Part shown: piece after piece, positions 36,318-46,014 of the stretch | How positions within the stretch are numbered: position 1 is the stretch's first letter | How the letters are laid out: each line of letters begins with the position of its first letter | NCBI RefSeq assembly: GCF_003473485.1 | Contig: NC_053045.1 | Span: 39,406,494 to 39,470,493 of the forward strand | Direction of reading: 5' to 3' | Length of the DNA stretch: 64,000 nt | DNA from: Medicago truncatula | Taxonomy: Eukaryota; Streptophyta; Magnoliopsida; Fabales; Fabaceae | Notes under the pieces: model-generated | The model's input: the letters and a program-made list of their open reading frames with translations, nothing else | Told to the model about the DNA's origin: nothing | Databases searched by the model: none | Position numbers and translations under genes: made by a program

Positions 36318-37008
36318 TTGCTCGATTTTACTTAACTCCATTTACTCCTTTTTAATACACAGATGACTGTCATGTGGAAAAAATAAATAAGGGTTGTAAT
36401 TAAAAGAATTAATAGAGTATTCTTTGATACACCAGTACACTTCCATCTTCTCTCCTCATCTTCTTCACTGCCGCATCTACCTCTTTCTCCTCCTCCTTTG
36501 TCGCCACAAAAAAGTCATGGAACTAGTAATAAAATTAAATACTTCCGTCGCCACAAATTGTGTATATATAACTTCATCGATTTGTGAAATTTCATGGAAC
36601 TAGCTTTGATTTTTACCTTGTTTTTAGTTAGATGTTCAAATTATGCAACCTTAAATAGGACTTGAACTGGTATACGATGAGTTACACTCGAACGTGAACA
36701 TTCAATTTATGCTGGTATATGGTATAAGGGAATATAAAAAGTTAAATTTTGATATTTGTGTATTCATGATTCTTTTAATTTATGCTGGTATATGGCATGA
36801 AGTAGATTGAGGGCGGCGGTGGCGACGAAGGAGGAGGAGAAAGAGGTGGAGGGACACCGAAGAAGATGGGAGAGAAAATGAAAGTGTACTGGTGTATGAA
36901 AAAATACTATATTAATTCTTTTAATTATAACCCTTGGATTTATTTTTTCCACATAACTGTCATCTGTGTATTAAAAATGAGTATATGGAGTTAAGTAAAA
37001 TGGAGCAA
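36318..37008. repeat. Large foldback repeat, about 190-bp arms
   Basis: The left arm beginning TTGCTCGATTTTACTTAACT is matched by the reverse complement of the right arm, TTGCTCCATTTTACTTAACT. Pairing continues with few mismatches for about 190 bp through CACCAGTACACTT and CCTCTTTCTCCTCCTCCTT. The central spacer is about 310 bp. No coding frame or clear target duplication is seen. It is probably a non-autonomous foldback-type transposon and lies in the expected TNL3 3' UTR. Confidence 0.85.
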
Positions 37009-37206
37009 AGATGGACTCGGATTTTGAAGTGAGGTGAAGAAGGGAGGAAAAAAGGAAAGCGCTATGTGCACTTCTGTTTTGTTTTGATTTACATGTATTT
37101 CTTGCTTTTGTTTTTGTTTTTTTTAAAATAAGGTATGCCACATGGCACTACCCAATTGATCGAAAGGCAGGTGCCATTGGCGCCTTAAAGGCACTGAAAT
37201 GCTCCC

Positions 37207-37753
37207 CTCCCTTCGTCCCATATTAGATGACCTAGTTGACTCTAACACACATACTAATGCATATCTTTTATTTTTAATATCTTTAAATATCTATTTGAAA
37301 AAAATTATGAAAATTTAATATTTTGAAAATATTGATCGAGACGGATCCAACAACATCTTATATGATACTCCCTCCGTCCCTATATGTAAGCCCTTTTTGC
37401 TTTTTTTCACATTTCTTAAGAAAAGTTGTTAGTGCAATTAATGTGTCTATTTTGTGTGTTAATATTACTAAATTATCCTTTGTTTATATGCGTATTAAAT
37501 TTGATTTTTTATATTTCAAGGCAAGTTGGTAATATTAATTAAAGATATGTTTAGGAAAATAATAATAAATGAATTTAGTAATTTGAAAAGGGGTTTACAT
37601 TTAAAGACAAAAATAAAGTCAAATATGTGTTTAGATATAGGGCCGGAGGGAGTATTATTTATCTTTGTATGTTACTAGAAAAATATGATTAAAGTATGTC
37701 AGGTCAAAAATGCATATTGTGAAACAGGTCATCTAATAAGGGACTAAGGAAGT
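37207..37753. mobile_element. Stowaway-like MITE interrupted by a second one
   Basis: The left end CTCCCTTCGTCCCATATTAG and the reverse complement of the right end CTTCCTTAGTCCCTTATTAG share inverted repeats continuing into ATGACC. The middle is occupied by a separate element at 37378-37652. The outer TA duplication is not preserved. Confidence 0.75.
37378..37652. mobile_element. Stowaway MITE, nested (inner)
   Basis: It begins CTCCCTCCGTCCCTATATG and ends ATAGGGCCGGAGGGAG, with TA at both sides (37376-37377 and 37653-37654). This is the pattern of Tc1/mariner-derived Stowaway elements. It sits within the outer element 37207-37753. Confidence 0.88.
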
Positions 37754-37774
37754 AATAATTTGCATACTGATTTA

Positions 37775-38054
37775 CTCCCTCCGTTCCAAATTGTATGTCA
37801 CTTTAGAAAAAGTATTTGTCCCAAGTTGTATGTCACTTTACAATACCAATGAGTTATTAATGTTATTTTTCCTATTATATCCTTAATTATTTATTACTCT
37901 TTCTTCTTTCAATTCTTTCATTTATCTTTCCCATTCATTTATTAATGATAATTTTGTAAAACAACTCATAATATCTCTTTCCCACACGGTATTAATTACA
38001 TTTCTTAATATGTGTGAAATGCCCAAAACGTCATACAGTTTGGGACGGAGGGAG
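37775..38054. mobile_element. Stowaway MITE, 280 bp
   Basis: The inverted ends are CTCCCTCCGTTCCAAATTGT and the reverse complement of ACAGTTTGGGACGGAGGGAG. TA target duplications are at 37773-37774 and 38055-38056. A GTATGTCACTTTA phrase is repeated within its left half. Confidence 0.9.
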
Positions 38055-38072
38055 TATAACTATTTTATTTTT

Positions 38073-38771
38073 GGGTCATGCTAACCATTAGGGATGGCAA
38101 TCGGCCCCCAATGGGCAGGTACTATAATGCCCGTCCTCATACCCGTGTTTGTAAAAAATACCCGTATCCGAACCCATACCCTCGTGGGCAACAATTTTAC
38201 TGTCCGTCCCCATGCCCTATGGGCATCTAAATGCTCGTACTCGCGCCCATTACCCGCACTTTAATACAAAAAACAATAAAAAAGAAAAGAAAAATAACTG
38301 AATTTAAATCGATACATAAAATTTTGCAAATAATAGTATTTTGCCAAATCAAAAGCATTCAAAGTTTATATGAAAAATCAAAATTTGAATCATTATCGTT
38401 GACAAATGAGTCATAACCACTTAGATACTTGTAAAAATGTTACAATTAACTAATTAATTTTAGTGGTATATAAATTTAAATTTATAATAATATTTATTTA
38501 TATATATGCGAGCTGCGGGGCGGGCTGAACATTAGAGTGCCCGTGCCCGCGCCCATGCCCGTTAAAGTTTGCGGGTAATTACCCGAGCCCGTCCCCATAC
38601 CCATAAGTGCGGGTATTTACCCGCCCATTACGGGTGTCCGATAGGCTTGGGTCGAATTGCACATTTTGATCTTTAAAAAGTCAAATTTATCACTTTTAAC
38701 TATTTTTCAATGCTATATTTTTATTTTTATCCCCTTATTCAATGCTCCAAGGGCAATGGTTAACATTCTTC
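38073..38771. mobile_element. Mutator-like MITE, third copy, interrupted
   Basis: A perfect 9-bp duplication, TTTATTTTT, flanks it at 38064-38072 and 38772-38780. Its ends (GGGTCATGCTAACCATT; CCAAGGGCAATGGTTAACAT) belong to the same family as the 185-bp elements at 14193 and 45554. It is 699 bp because a GC-rich block is inserted after the first 17 bases. It runs in the reverse orientation relative to the other two. Confidence 0.82.
38090..38672. mobile_element. GC-rich insertion, possible hAT-like element
   Basis: It starts AGGGATGGCAATCGGCCC and is full of ACCCG/CGGGT words in both orientations. This resembles the dispersed legume repeats that begin GGGATGGCAA and are usually classed with hAT. 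The right end (GAATTGCACATTT) is a degenerate reverse complement of the left. No 8-bp duplication is visible. The GC-richness contrasts sharply with the surroundings. Confidence 0.5.
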
Positions 38772-38820
38772 TTTATTTTTTTTCAAAGGGGAGTTATAAT
38801 TACTATTAGGACCGAGGAAG

Positions 38821-39445
38821 TACTATTGCTCCACCTGGTCTTAAATATAAACAAATTTTACTTTTATTGACTACGTACATCATTAATAAAATTTGGGCTT
38901 AAATGCTCTTTTGGTCCCTTAACTATTTAATTGGTATCGCTTTGGTCCCTTAACTAAAAAAAAGATTATTTGAGGATTTTAAGTTTTTTTTTAGTCTCGT
39001 TTTGGTCCCTTCTGTTAGGTTTCCGTTAGTTTTAATAAAAAACGTTAAGTGTGGACACGTGTTACCTTATCATTGGCTCTGATTTTTTTTATAAAAAAAA
39101 AATTAATTTTTTTTAAATATAAATATTTTATTTTTTTGTAAAAAATTCCCAGAACCAATGACAAAGTGACACGTGTCATTTTGTCATTGGCTTTGGGATT
39201 TTTTTTTTTACAAATATATATATTTTAAAAAAAATAATAAATTTAAAAATAAAAAAAAAAACTCAGAGCCAATGAGAAGGTGACACGTGTCCAGGAGTTA
39301 ACTTTTTTTTAAAACCCTAACGGAAACCTAACAGAAGGGACCAAAACGAGACTAAAAAAAAACTTAAAATCCTCAATTAAATAGTTAAGTGAGCAAAAGA
39401 ACATTTAAACCTAAAATTTGCTTATATTTAGAAACTGAGGGAGTA
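38821..39445. mobile_element. Stowaway-like MITE split by an insertion
   Basis: The outer left end (GCTCCACCTGGTCTTAAATA) pairs with the reverse complement of the outer right end (ACTCCCTCAGTTTCTAAATA), and both run on to an ATAAACAAATTTT-type phrase. The two halves are separated by the element at 38895-39412, whose target duplication AAAATTT comes from this element's own terminal sequence. Confidence 0.7.
38895..39412. mobile_element. Long-TIR DNA element, nested, 518 bp
   Basis: The ends GGGCTTAAATGCTCTTTTGG and (reverse complement) AGGTTTAAATGTTCTTTTGC begin long inverted repeats. These run through TTAACTATTTAATT and the CGTTTTGGTCCCTTCTGTTA phrase to the TGACACGTGT region, about 190 bases per arm. 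AAAATTT occurs at both flanks (38888-38894, 39413-39419). It is Mutator-like in terminal style, though the visible duplication is 7-8 rather than 9 bp. Confidence 0.78.
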
Positions 39446-39679
39446 TTATAAAATCGCATCGCACCGTGAATCGTGATGAGGAATCTGATCCGTTCAATTT
39501 CCAAACCACAACAAGACAAACCCTCCAGCGAGTCCTTTGAACTATTTCATATTGTATTTTATTCAACTGCTATTGTCCTGGTCCTGCTCTCCTCTCTCTC
39601 TCTCTCTGCTTCTCCGCTATCAAATCTTCTCTCTAGCATTAACAAGATCATCCAAATCCGAATATTTTCTTCAGTTCTG

Positions 39680-42600
39680 ATGACATCGTCGTTAAAGAAT
39701 AATTATTATGACGTGTTTGTCACCTTCAGAGGTGAAGATACTCGCTTCAACTTTACTGATCATCTTTTTGCTGCCCTTCAAAGAAAAGGCATTTTTGCGT
39801 TTAGAGATGACACTAAGCTTCAAAAAGGTGAATCGATAGCACCCGAGCTCATTCGTGCAATTGAAGGGTCTCAGGTTTTCATTGCGGTCCTCTCCAAAAA
39901 CTATGCTTCCTCAACTTGGTGCTTGCGAGAATTGGAATACATCCTTCACTACAGTCAAGTTTTTGGAAGACGTGTTCTTCCTGTTTTTTATGATGTTGAT
40001 CCTTCTGAGGTGAGACATCAAAAAGGAATTTACGGTGAAGCCTTTTCCAAACATGAACAAACATTCCAACATGACTCTCATGTGGTACAAAGATGGAGGG
40101 AAGCTCTGACACAAGTGGGGAATATCTCAGGCTGGGATCTTCGTGATAAGTAAGCAATCTTCTATTAATTGATTGTTTTACTTTTCCATAAGCAAATTTT
40201 AAGGCTTTGACAATTAAATTTTACCATGTATATTTGATTTCACTTTCCCTTTTCAAACTAAAGTTTAGCACAACAGTTCTCTACAAGGATGAACAAAATT
40301 ATGTTATCTTCGCATTTTTTTTTCAAAGAAAGATTATGTTATCTTTGCATGTTCACATTCTTTTTGTTTTAATTCCTTATGTAATGATTAAGTGTTATTG
40401 GTTGACTTTTTCTTAACTTTCAGGCCTCAATATGAAGAGATTAAAAAGATTGTTGACGAGATATTGAATATATTGGGTCACAATTATTCATCTCTTCCAA
40501 AAGAACTAGTTGGTATGAATTCTCATATAGATAAAGTAGCAAATCTATTACTTTTGGACTCCATTGATGATGTTCGGGTTGTAGGAATTTGTGGGATGGG
40601 TGGAATAGGGAAGACAACTCTGGCTACTGCTTTATATGGTCAAATCTCTCATCAATTTGATGCACGTTGTTTTATTGATGATCTAAGCAAAATATATAGA
40701 CATGATGGTCAAGTTGGTGCACAAAAGCAAATCCTACACCAGACTCTTGGCGTGGAACCCTTTCAGCTTTGCAATCTATATCACACAACTGATTTGATGC
40801 GAAGGAGGCTACGTCGCCTACGAGTACTTATAATTGTTGATAATGTTGATAAAGTTGGACAACTTGATAAATTGGGTGTGAATCGTGAATGGTTAGGTGC
40901 AGGGAGTAGAATCATTATAATTTCTGGAGATGAACATATCTTGAAAGAGTATGGAGTTGATGTAGTTTACAGAGTTCCACTCTTGAATTGGACCAACTCT
41001 CTTCAATTATTTTCTCTAAAAGCTTTCAAACTTTATCATATTATCAGTGATTATGAGGAGTTGACATATGACATATTAAATTATGCTAATGGCTTACCAC
41101 TAGCGATTACAGTGTTGGGTTCTAGTTTGTTCAGTCGAAGTATCTCTGAATGGAGATCTGAATTGACTAAATTGAAAGTAAGTCCACATAAAGATATTAT
41201 GGATGTGCTGCAGTTGAGTTTAATTGGGCTAATGGAGATGGAAAAAGAAATATTTCTTCATATTGCATGTTTCTTCAACGGGCGAGAGGAGGACTATGTT
41301 AAAAATGTTCTGAACTATTGTGGATTTCATGCTGATATAGGATTAAGAGTTCTTGTTGATAACTCACTCATACACATTTCAGATGAAAGTAAGATTGAAA
41401 TGCATGGTTTGTTCGAAGTGCTAGGCAAAAATATTGTTCATGAAATTTCAAGAAAGTGGAGCAGGTTGTGGCTGCATGAACAATTCTACAATGTCGTGTC
41501 AAATAATATGGTAAAGTAGTTGTTTAAAATAGATAACTTATTTTCATTTTTATAAGAGCTAACTATATACTGAAACTTATTTAGGTTTTATTCCTCTTTT
41601 GCAATGCTAGGAAATTAACGTTGAAGCGGTAGTTTTGTACGGTCCTGGGAACGAAAAGGGAATATTGATGGCTGAAGCATTGTCAAAAATGAACAGTCTT
41701 GAATTGCTCATTCTCAAGAATGTTAAAGTTTCGGGAAGCCTAAATTATCTTTCTAATAAATTAAGATATCTTGAATGGGAAGCCGAAAAGGGAATATTGA
41801 TGGCTGAAGCATTGTCAAAAATGAACAGTCTTGAATTGCTCATTCTCAAAAAAGTGAAAGTTTCGGGAAGCCTAAATTATCTTTCTAATAAATTAAGATA
41901 TCTTGAATGGGATGAATATCCTTTCTTGTATTTACCATCAAGTTCTCAGCTTGATGAACTTTCCGAATTGATCTTAGTAGGTAGCAGCATCACACAACTA
42001 TGGAAAGACAAGAAGGTACTATAAATTCTCTTTATAATATTTTTCCTCTTAAAAGCATAGGAAAGAGATCCCCCCCCCCCCCCCCCCAACGTAGAATGTT
42101 AACCACAGAAAATAATGCCTCTATTTTTGTTGGTATTTCACATCACAGTATCTGCCCAATTTGAGGAATCTGGATCTAAGCTGCTCTAAAAATCTAGCCA
42201 CGATGCCACATTTTGCAGAGTTCCCAAATCTTAAGCGGCTAAATCTTGAAGGATGTGTAAGCCTTGTGCAGATTAATTCATCTATTGGCCTTCTAAGAGA
42301 GCTTGTTTTCTTGAATTTGAAGAATTGTAAAAATCTTATATGCATACCCAATGAAATATCTGGTCTCACCTCTCTTAAATATTTTACTATTTGCGGCTGT
42401 TCCAACACGTTTAAAAACTCCAAAGCACATGGATATTTTTCTAGCTGTTTGTTGCCTTCCTTGCCTAGCGTGTCTTGTTTAAGTGAAATTGATATCAGTT
42501 TTTGCAACCTAAGTCAAATCCCTGATGCTCTTGGAAGTCTAACTTGGTTAGAAAGACTAAATTTAAGGGGAAACAATTTTGTCACATTGCCTAGCCTCCG

Positions 42601-43528
42601 GGATCATTCTAGACTTGAATACTTAAATTTGGAGCATTGCAAGCAGTTGACATCTTTACCTGAGCTCCCTTTACCCGCTGCTATCAAGCAGGATAAACAT
42701 AAGAGAGCAGGAATGTTTATATTCAACTGCCCTGAATTGGGTGAGAGGGAGCAGTGCATTAACATGACACTTTCATGGATGATTCATTTCATTCAAGGAA
42801 AGCAAGATTCCTCTGCCTCCTTTCATCAGATTGATATTGTTATTCCTGGAACTGAAATTCCAAAGTGGTTCAACAATCGGAGAATGGGTAGATCAATAAG
42901 CATAGACCCATCTCCCATTGTGTATGACGATAATATCATTGGCATTGCTTGCTGTGCCGTATTTTCTGTGGAACTTTTTGATCCAACTAAGACAAGATAT
43001 GAATGGGGACCTATAATACGGTTAGGTTTTAAGAGCAGCAATGCTGCAAACAGCAATTATGTGGTCATTCCAGTAACTCTCTACAGGCATCTTATTACAG
43101 TCAAATCGAATCACATGTGGCTAATCTATTTTGATCGGGAATTGTTCTTCAGTTTTCTGAGATCTATAGACAATACACTGTGGGAACTTGATCATATCAA
43201 GATGGAAGCTTCCGTTATGAATGGCCAAGGCTTGCATCTGGAGGTAAAGAATTGCGGGTTTCGATGGGTATTTAAACAGGATCAACAACCATTTGACTCA
43301 CCTAACAATGACGTGCCGGGGAAAGAGGAAAGTCATGAGTTCAGACCTGTTCTTTGGGCGATTGAAGATGAGGCACAGAACCGCAAACAGGATCAACAAC
43401 CATTTGACTCACCTAACAATGACGTGCCGGGGAAAGAGGAAAGTCATAAGTTCAGACCTGCAATTCTTTGGGCGATTGAAGATGAGGCACAGAACCGCAA
43501 ACACAAGTACAATAAGTCATCTGATTGA
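39680..43528 (+). CDS. TNL4: TIR-NBS-LRR receptor with internal repeats
   Basis: Exons 39680-40149, 40424-41510, 41611-42015 and 42149-43528 join in phases 2, 0, 0 to give 1113 residues from the ATG that matches paralogs (MTSSLKNNYYDVFVTF). An in-frame ATG at 39476 would add 68 residues containing a hydrophobic stretch (IVFYSTAIVLVLLSSLSL); I prefer 39680. TIR FRGEDTRFNF and WCLREL; P-loop GMGGIGKTT (about 214-222), kinase-2 LIIVDNVDK, GLPLAITVLG, FLHIACFF, and MHG (483-485) in place of MHD. The LRR and C-JID (VIPGTEIPKWFNNR) are intact. Exon 3 carries a 44-codon tandem duplication and the C-terminus a 37/38-codon one, both in frame. Intron 3 holds an 18-base C run. The 5' flank is a stack of nested MITEs. 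Confidence 0.92.
41653..41916 (+). repeat. 132-bp in-frame tandem duplication in TNL4 exon 3
   Basis: Copies at 41653-41784 and 41785-41916 are nearly identical, with a few substitutions around CTCAAGAATGTTAAAG versus CTCAAAAAAGTGAAAG. Each codes 44 residues starting EKGILMAEALSKMNSLELLI, the first LRR-like strand after the NB-ARC. Other paralogs have one copy. Confidence 0.95.
42070..42087 (+). repeat. Homopolymer of 18 C in TNL4 intron 3
   Basis: An uninterrupted run of 18 cytosines just upstream of the last exon. Its length should be treated cautiously, as such runs are prone to sequencing and replication slippage. Confidence 0.8.
43274..43498 (+). repeat. 111/114-bp in-frame tandem duplication at the TNL4 C-terminus
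   Basis: Copy 1 at 43274-43384 and copy 2 at 43385-43498 encode KQDQQPFDSPNNDVPGKEES followed by FRP-(A)-LWAIEDEAQNR. They differ by an E/K and by PV versus PAI. Paralogs end in a single EDEAQ-type segment. The unit is polar and rich in Asp, Glu and Gln. Confidence 0.95.
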
Positions 43529-44990
43529 AACTACAATGTTTTACTTTGGAGGTTGGAATCATTAGGTAGTCCATTGTATATTTCACCTGTTGGTATCAAT
43601 GTGTATGATATGTCTTTTAATTATTTGGTTGCCACAGGATGCTTACCTTGGTTGCCATATGTTTTTTCTCCTCGTTTAGGTTGTAATTTTGTTTGTAATA
43701 ATGTTTACCAAAGGGCTATACCATTTCTGCTCTATTTTGTAAATGATACAGTTCATAATGTTTTTTCCTTCTATATCTGGATCCATATTTTGACATTTGA
43801 TATTATGGTTTTTATTCCCTGAAAAAAAAAAAATTATAATTTTTATTAATTATTTTCTTCTTTGCGCAGACTTCTTGTTTCATTCTAGTCCTGAGAAAAG
43901 GGTCTTGCTAACTTGTTTTCTTGAGTGTTTAGAATCATCTATAAAGTAATAAGAATTTGTTACTTCTGCAACCTCTACCTGATGTGATGAATTCCTCTGT
44001 TCTTGGTATTTTCTCATTACTTCAAATCATGTGCATTTGACAGTGGCCTACTATCTTAATTGAGGTAGCTGTTCTTTCTGACCATAACAGCCTAGCACCA
44101 AGTTTTTTTTTTAAATAACCGCCTCCATGGAAATGCTAAATGGTTACATCTTTTATGACTTGTTAACAATCTTCTTTTCTTGTGAACAGCAATTATGCTA
44201 ATAAGATAATATTATTGTTTTTCTTTTTTAGTTCTTTTCTTGTTTGTACAGTGTTCATGTTTCATTTAAGTCACATTGCTCATTATTTCAATCAGTAGTG
44301 GATCCAATAAAGCAAGTCTCCCAAATTAGAAAGAAGATCTGTAACAAAGCAGAAAAAATTTGAGTACAATTTATTCTGATGCATGAAGAGTCACTCTATC
44401 TACGTTTCCTCCTGCCAAATATTACATACAATTAATAACTAGAATTTGATCTAGAAGTGAAGTTTGACACCGCTGAAGGGTTCTTGTGCAGCACTGGAAC
44501 AATGAAATTGCAGATGAAATTTCTAACATTCTAGCCATTGAGATAGGGCTAACTGATTATTAGAGTATAATAACTAGGCTAAGTTATTATCATAGAGACA
44601 AAGGATATGATCAAATGACACTGTAGCCAGCTACTAAATCTGTTGTTTCTTATTTCAGTTACCCAACTTTCTTGGAAAAGTTGTTAGCTTATAGTGGGTA
44701 CTACATAAGATTGTATTGATCTCTCAATAGAACTAATGAAGTTGTCTTTCTACTTTATGAGTTAAGAATTTGGAAGATGACTTTAGTAGATAACAAATCA
44801 TGAGAAGTATTTTATTACTTGGTAATTGTTCATTATCAGATGAACTCCTTAAACAGGATATCAAATTTTAAGCATCTTTGTGAGGCATATCTAAGCATTG
44901 GATACATAATTAAAAAGCGAAGACTGGCCAATGAAAAACATTGAACACATTAAAAAAAGTTGTAGCATACACAATAATTATGACTTATGA
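43529..44990. other. TNL4 downstream and intergenic region
   Basis: No gene is recognised. At 44886-44975 about 90 bases match 58042-58130 in an intron of the chorein gene (shared ATATCTAAGCATTGGATACA). Confidence 0.45.
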
Positions 44991-45120
44991 GGATCTACAA
45001 TTGATACATTACAGAAATTCCTTAGCCTGGAAATGCAAATTTTTGGCAATTGAAGATAGGGCACAGATAGACAGAACCATTCATCTGATAAAATAAATCA
45101 TATGTTGTTGCTACTGCATT
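44991..45120 (+). pseudogene. Relic of a TNL 3' end
   Basis: GGATCTACAA, then ACAGAAATTCCTTAGC, then TTTTTGGCAATTGAAGATAG and GGCACAG reproduce, with gaps, the last 25 codons and early 3' UTR of TNL2/TNL6 (e.g. 30514-30620 and 55674-55810). Nothing upstream resembles the rest of a TNL. It marks a seventh, almost wholly deleted family member or a small transposed fragment. Confidence 0.75.
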
Positions 45121-45171
45121 AAAAACTGTCATTAAATTCCAGTTCACATATTTGTAATTGATTTGGTTCGA

Positions 45172-45264
45172 GGTTGAAATCAAGTCCGGAGATGTAAAAT
45201 TAATTTTGATATGTTTGATTGCTATTAGGTATAATTAATTTTATCTCCGAACTTGATTTCAACC
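45172..45264. repeat. 93-base hairpin
   Basis: GGTTGAAATCAAGTCCGGAG on the left arm pairs with the reverse complement of the right arm, GGTTGAAATCAAGTTCGGAG. The stem extends into AAAATTAATT for about 35 pairs with a short loop. It could be a minimal MITE relic or a small-RNA-like foldback. Confidence 0.7.
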
Positions 45265-46014
45265 TAAAGCTAATATTTGTAACTTTATCTTGTAGAATTT
45301 ATTTTTGATCTCATATTTATTATTCAACTCATTTTCAAATAAATATACCTATAAATCATTTTACAAGAAAAAAAATCATACTAAATCTTTGTTTGATAAA
45401 AAATAGCTGATAAACAATTTGGTTGAATTTGTATTGTTTGGCAAAATTAGCGGTTGAATTAGATTATAAATATGAAACTAGATGTGACATGTGCGACGTG
45501 CAGGCTTATGCTTTTCGTTTATGTGCAAAGGTAAACAACTTTAATTATTTTATGGGAAATGCTAAAGAGTGCTCTTGGGGCATTAGTTAAGATGATAAAA
45601 ATAGAAACATTGTATTTGGAAATGGTGAAAAGTGAAGAATTTAACTTTTTAAATGACAAAACATTGTTGAATTCAATGTAAATATATTACTTTTGGTTTC
45701 CTTAACCATTGCCCTGGGGGTATTGATTAGCAAAACCCTTATTTTATTTAATGTATGTATATTATATTATTATTATGTTTGAGAGGGACCCTGAATAAAT
45801 TTTTGTCACTATAAAACCAAACACATTAACACACGCTAATTAAATTGTCATGACCCACAAGGCATCTTCCGCTCCTATCGTTCATTGTTGCCTAAGACTT
45901 TTGGGTATAATATATAAATTATTGGGCACAAGCAGGTGGAAAAAATGACTCGAGGTTGGCATAATTATAAATTAAGACAATAATACAAATCCTTGAAATT
46001 TCAATGAATGAACA
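45265..46014. other. Intergenic spacer around a MITE
   Basis: AT-rich, with no gene recognised. It holds the 185-bp MITE at 45554-45738. Confidence 0.5.
45554..45738. mobile_element. 185-bp Mutator-like MITE, second copy
   Basis: It is the same length and family as the PPR-intron copy, with ends GGGAAATGCTAAAGAGTGCT and (reverse complement) GGGTTTTGCTAATCAATACC. A perfect 9-bp duplication TTATTTTAT flanks it at 45545-45553 and 45739-45747. Confidence 0.92.
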
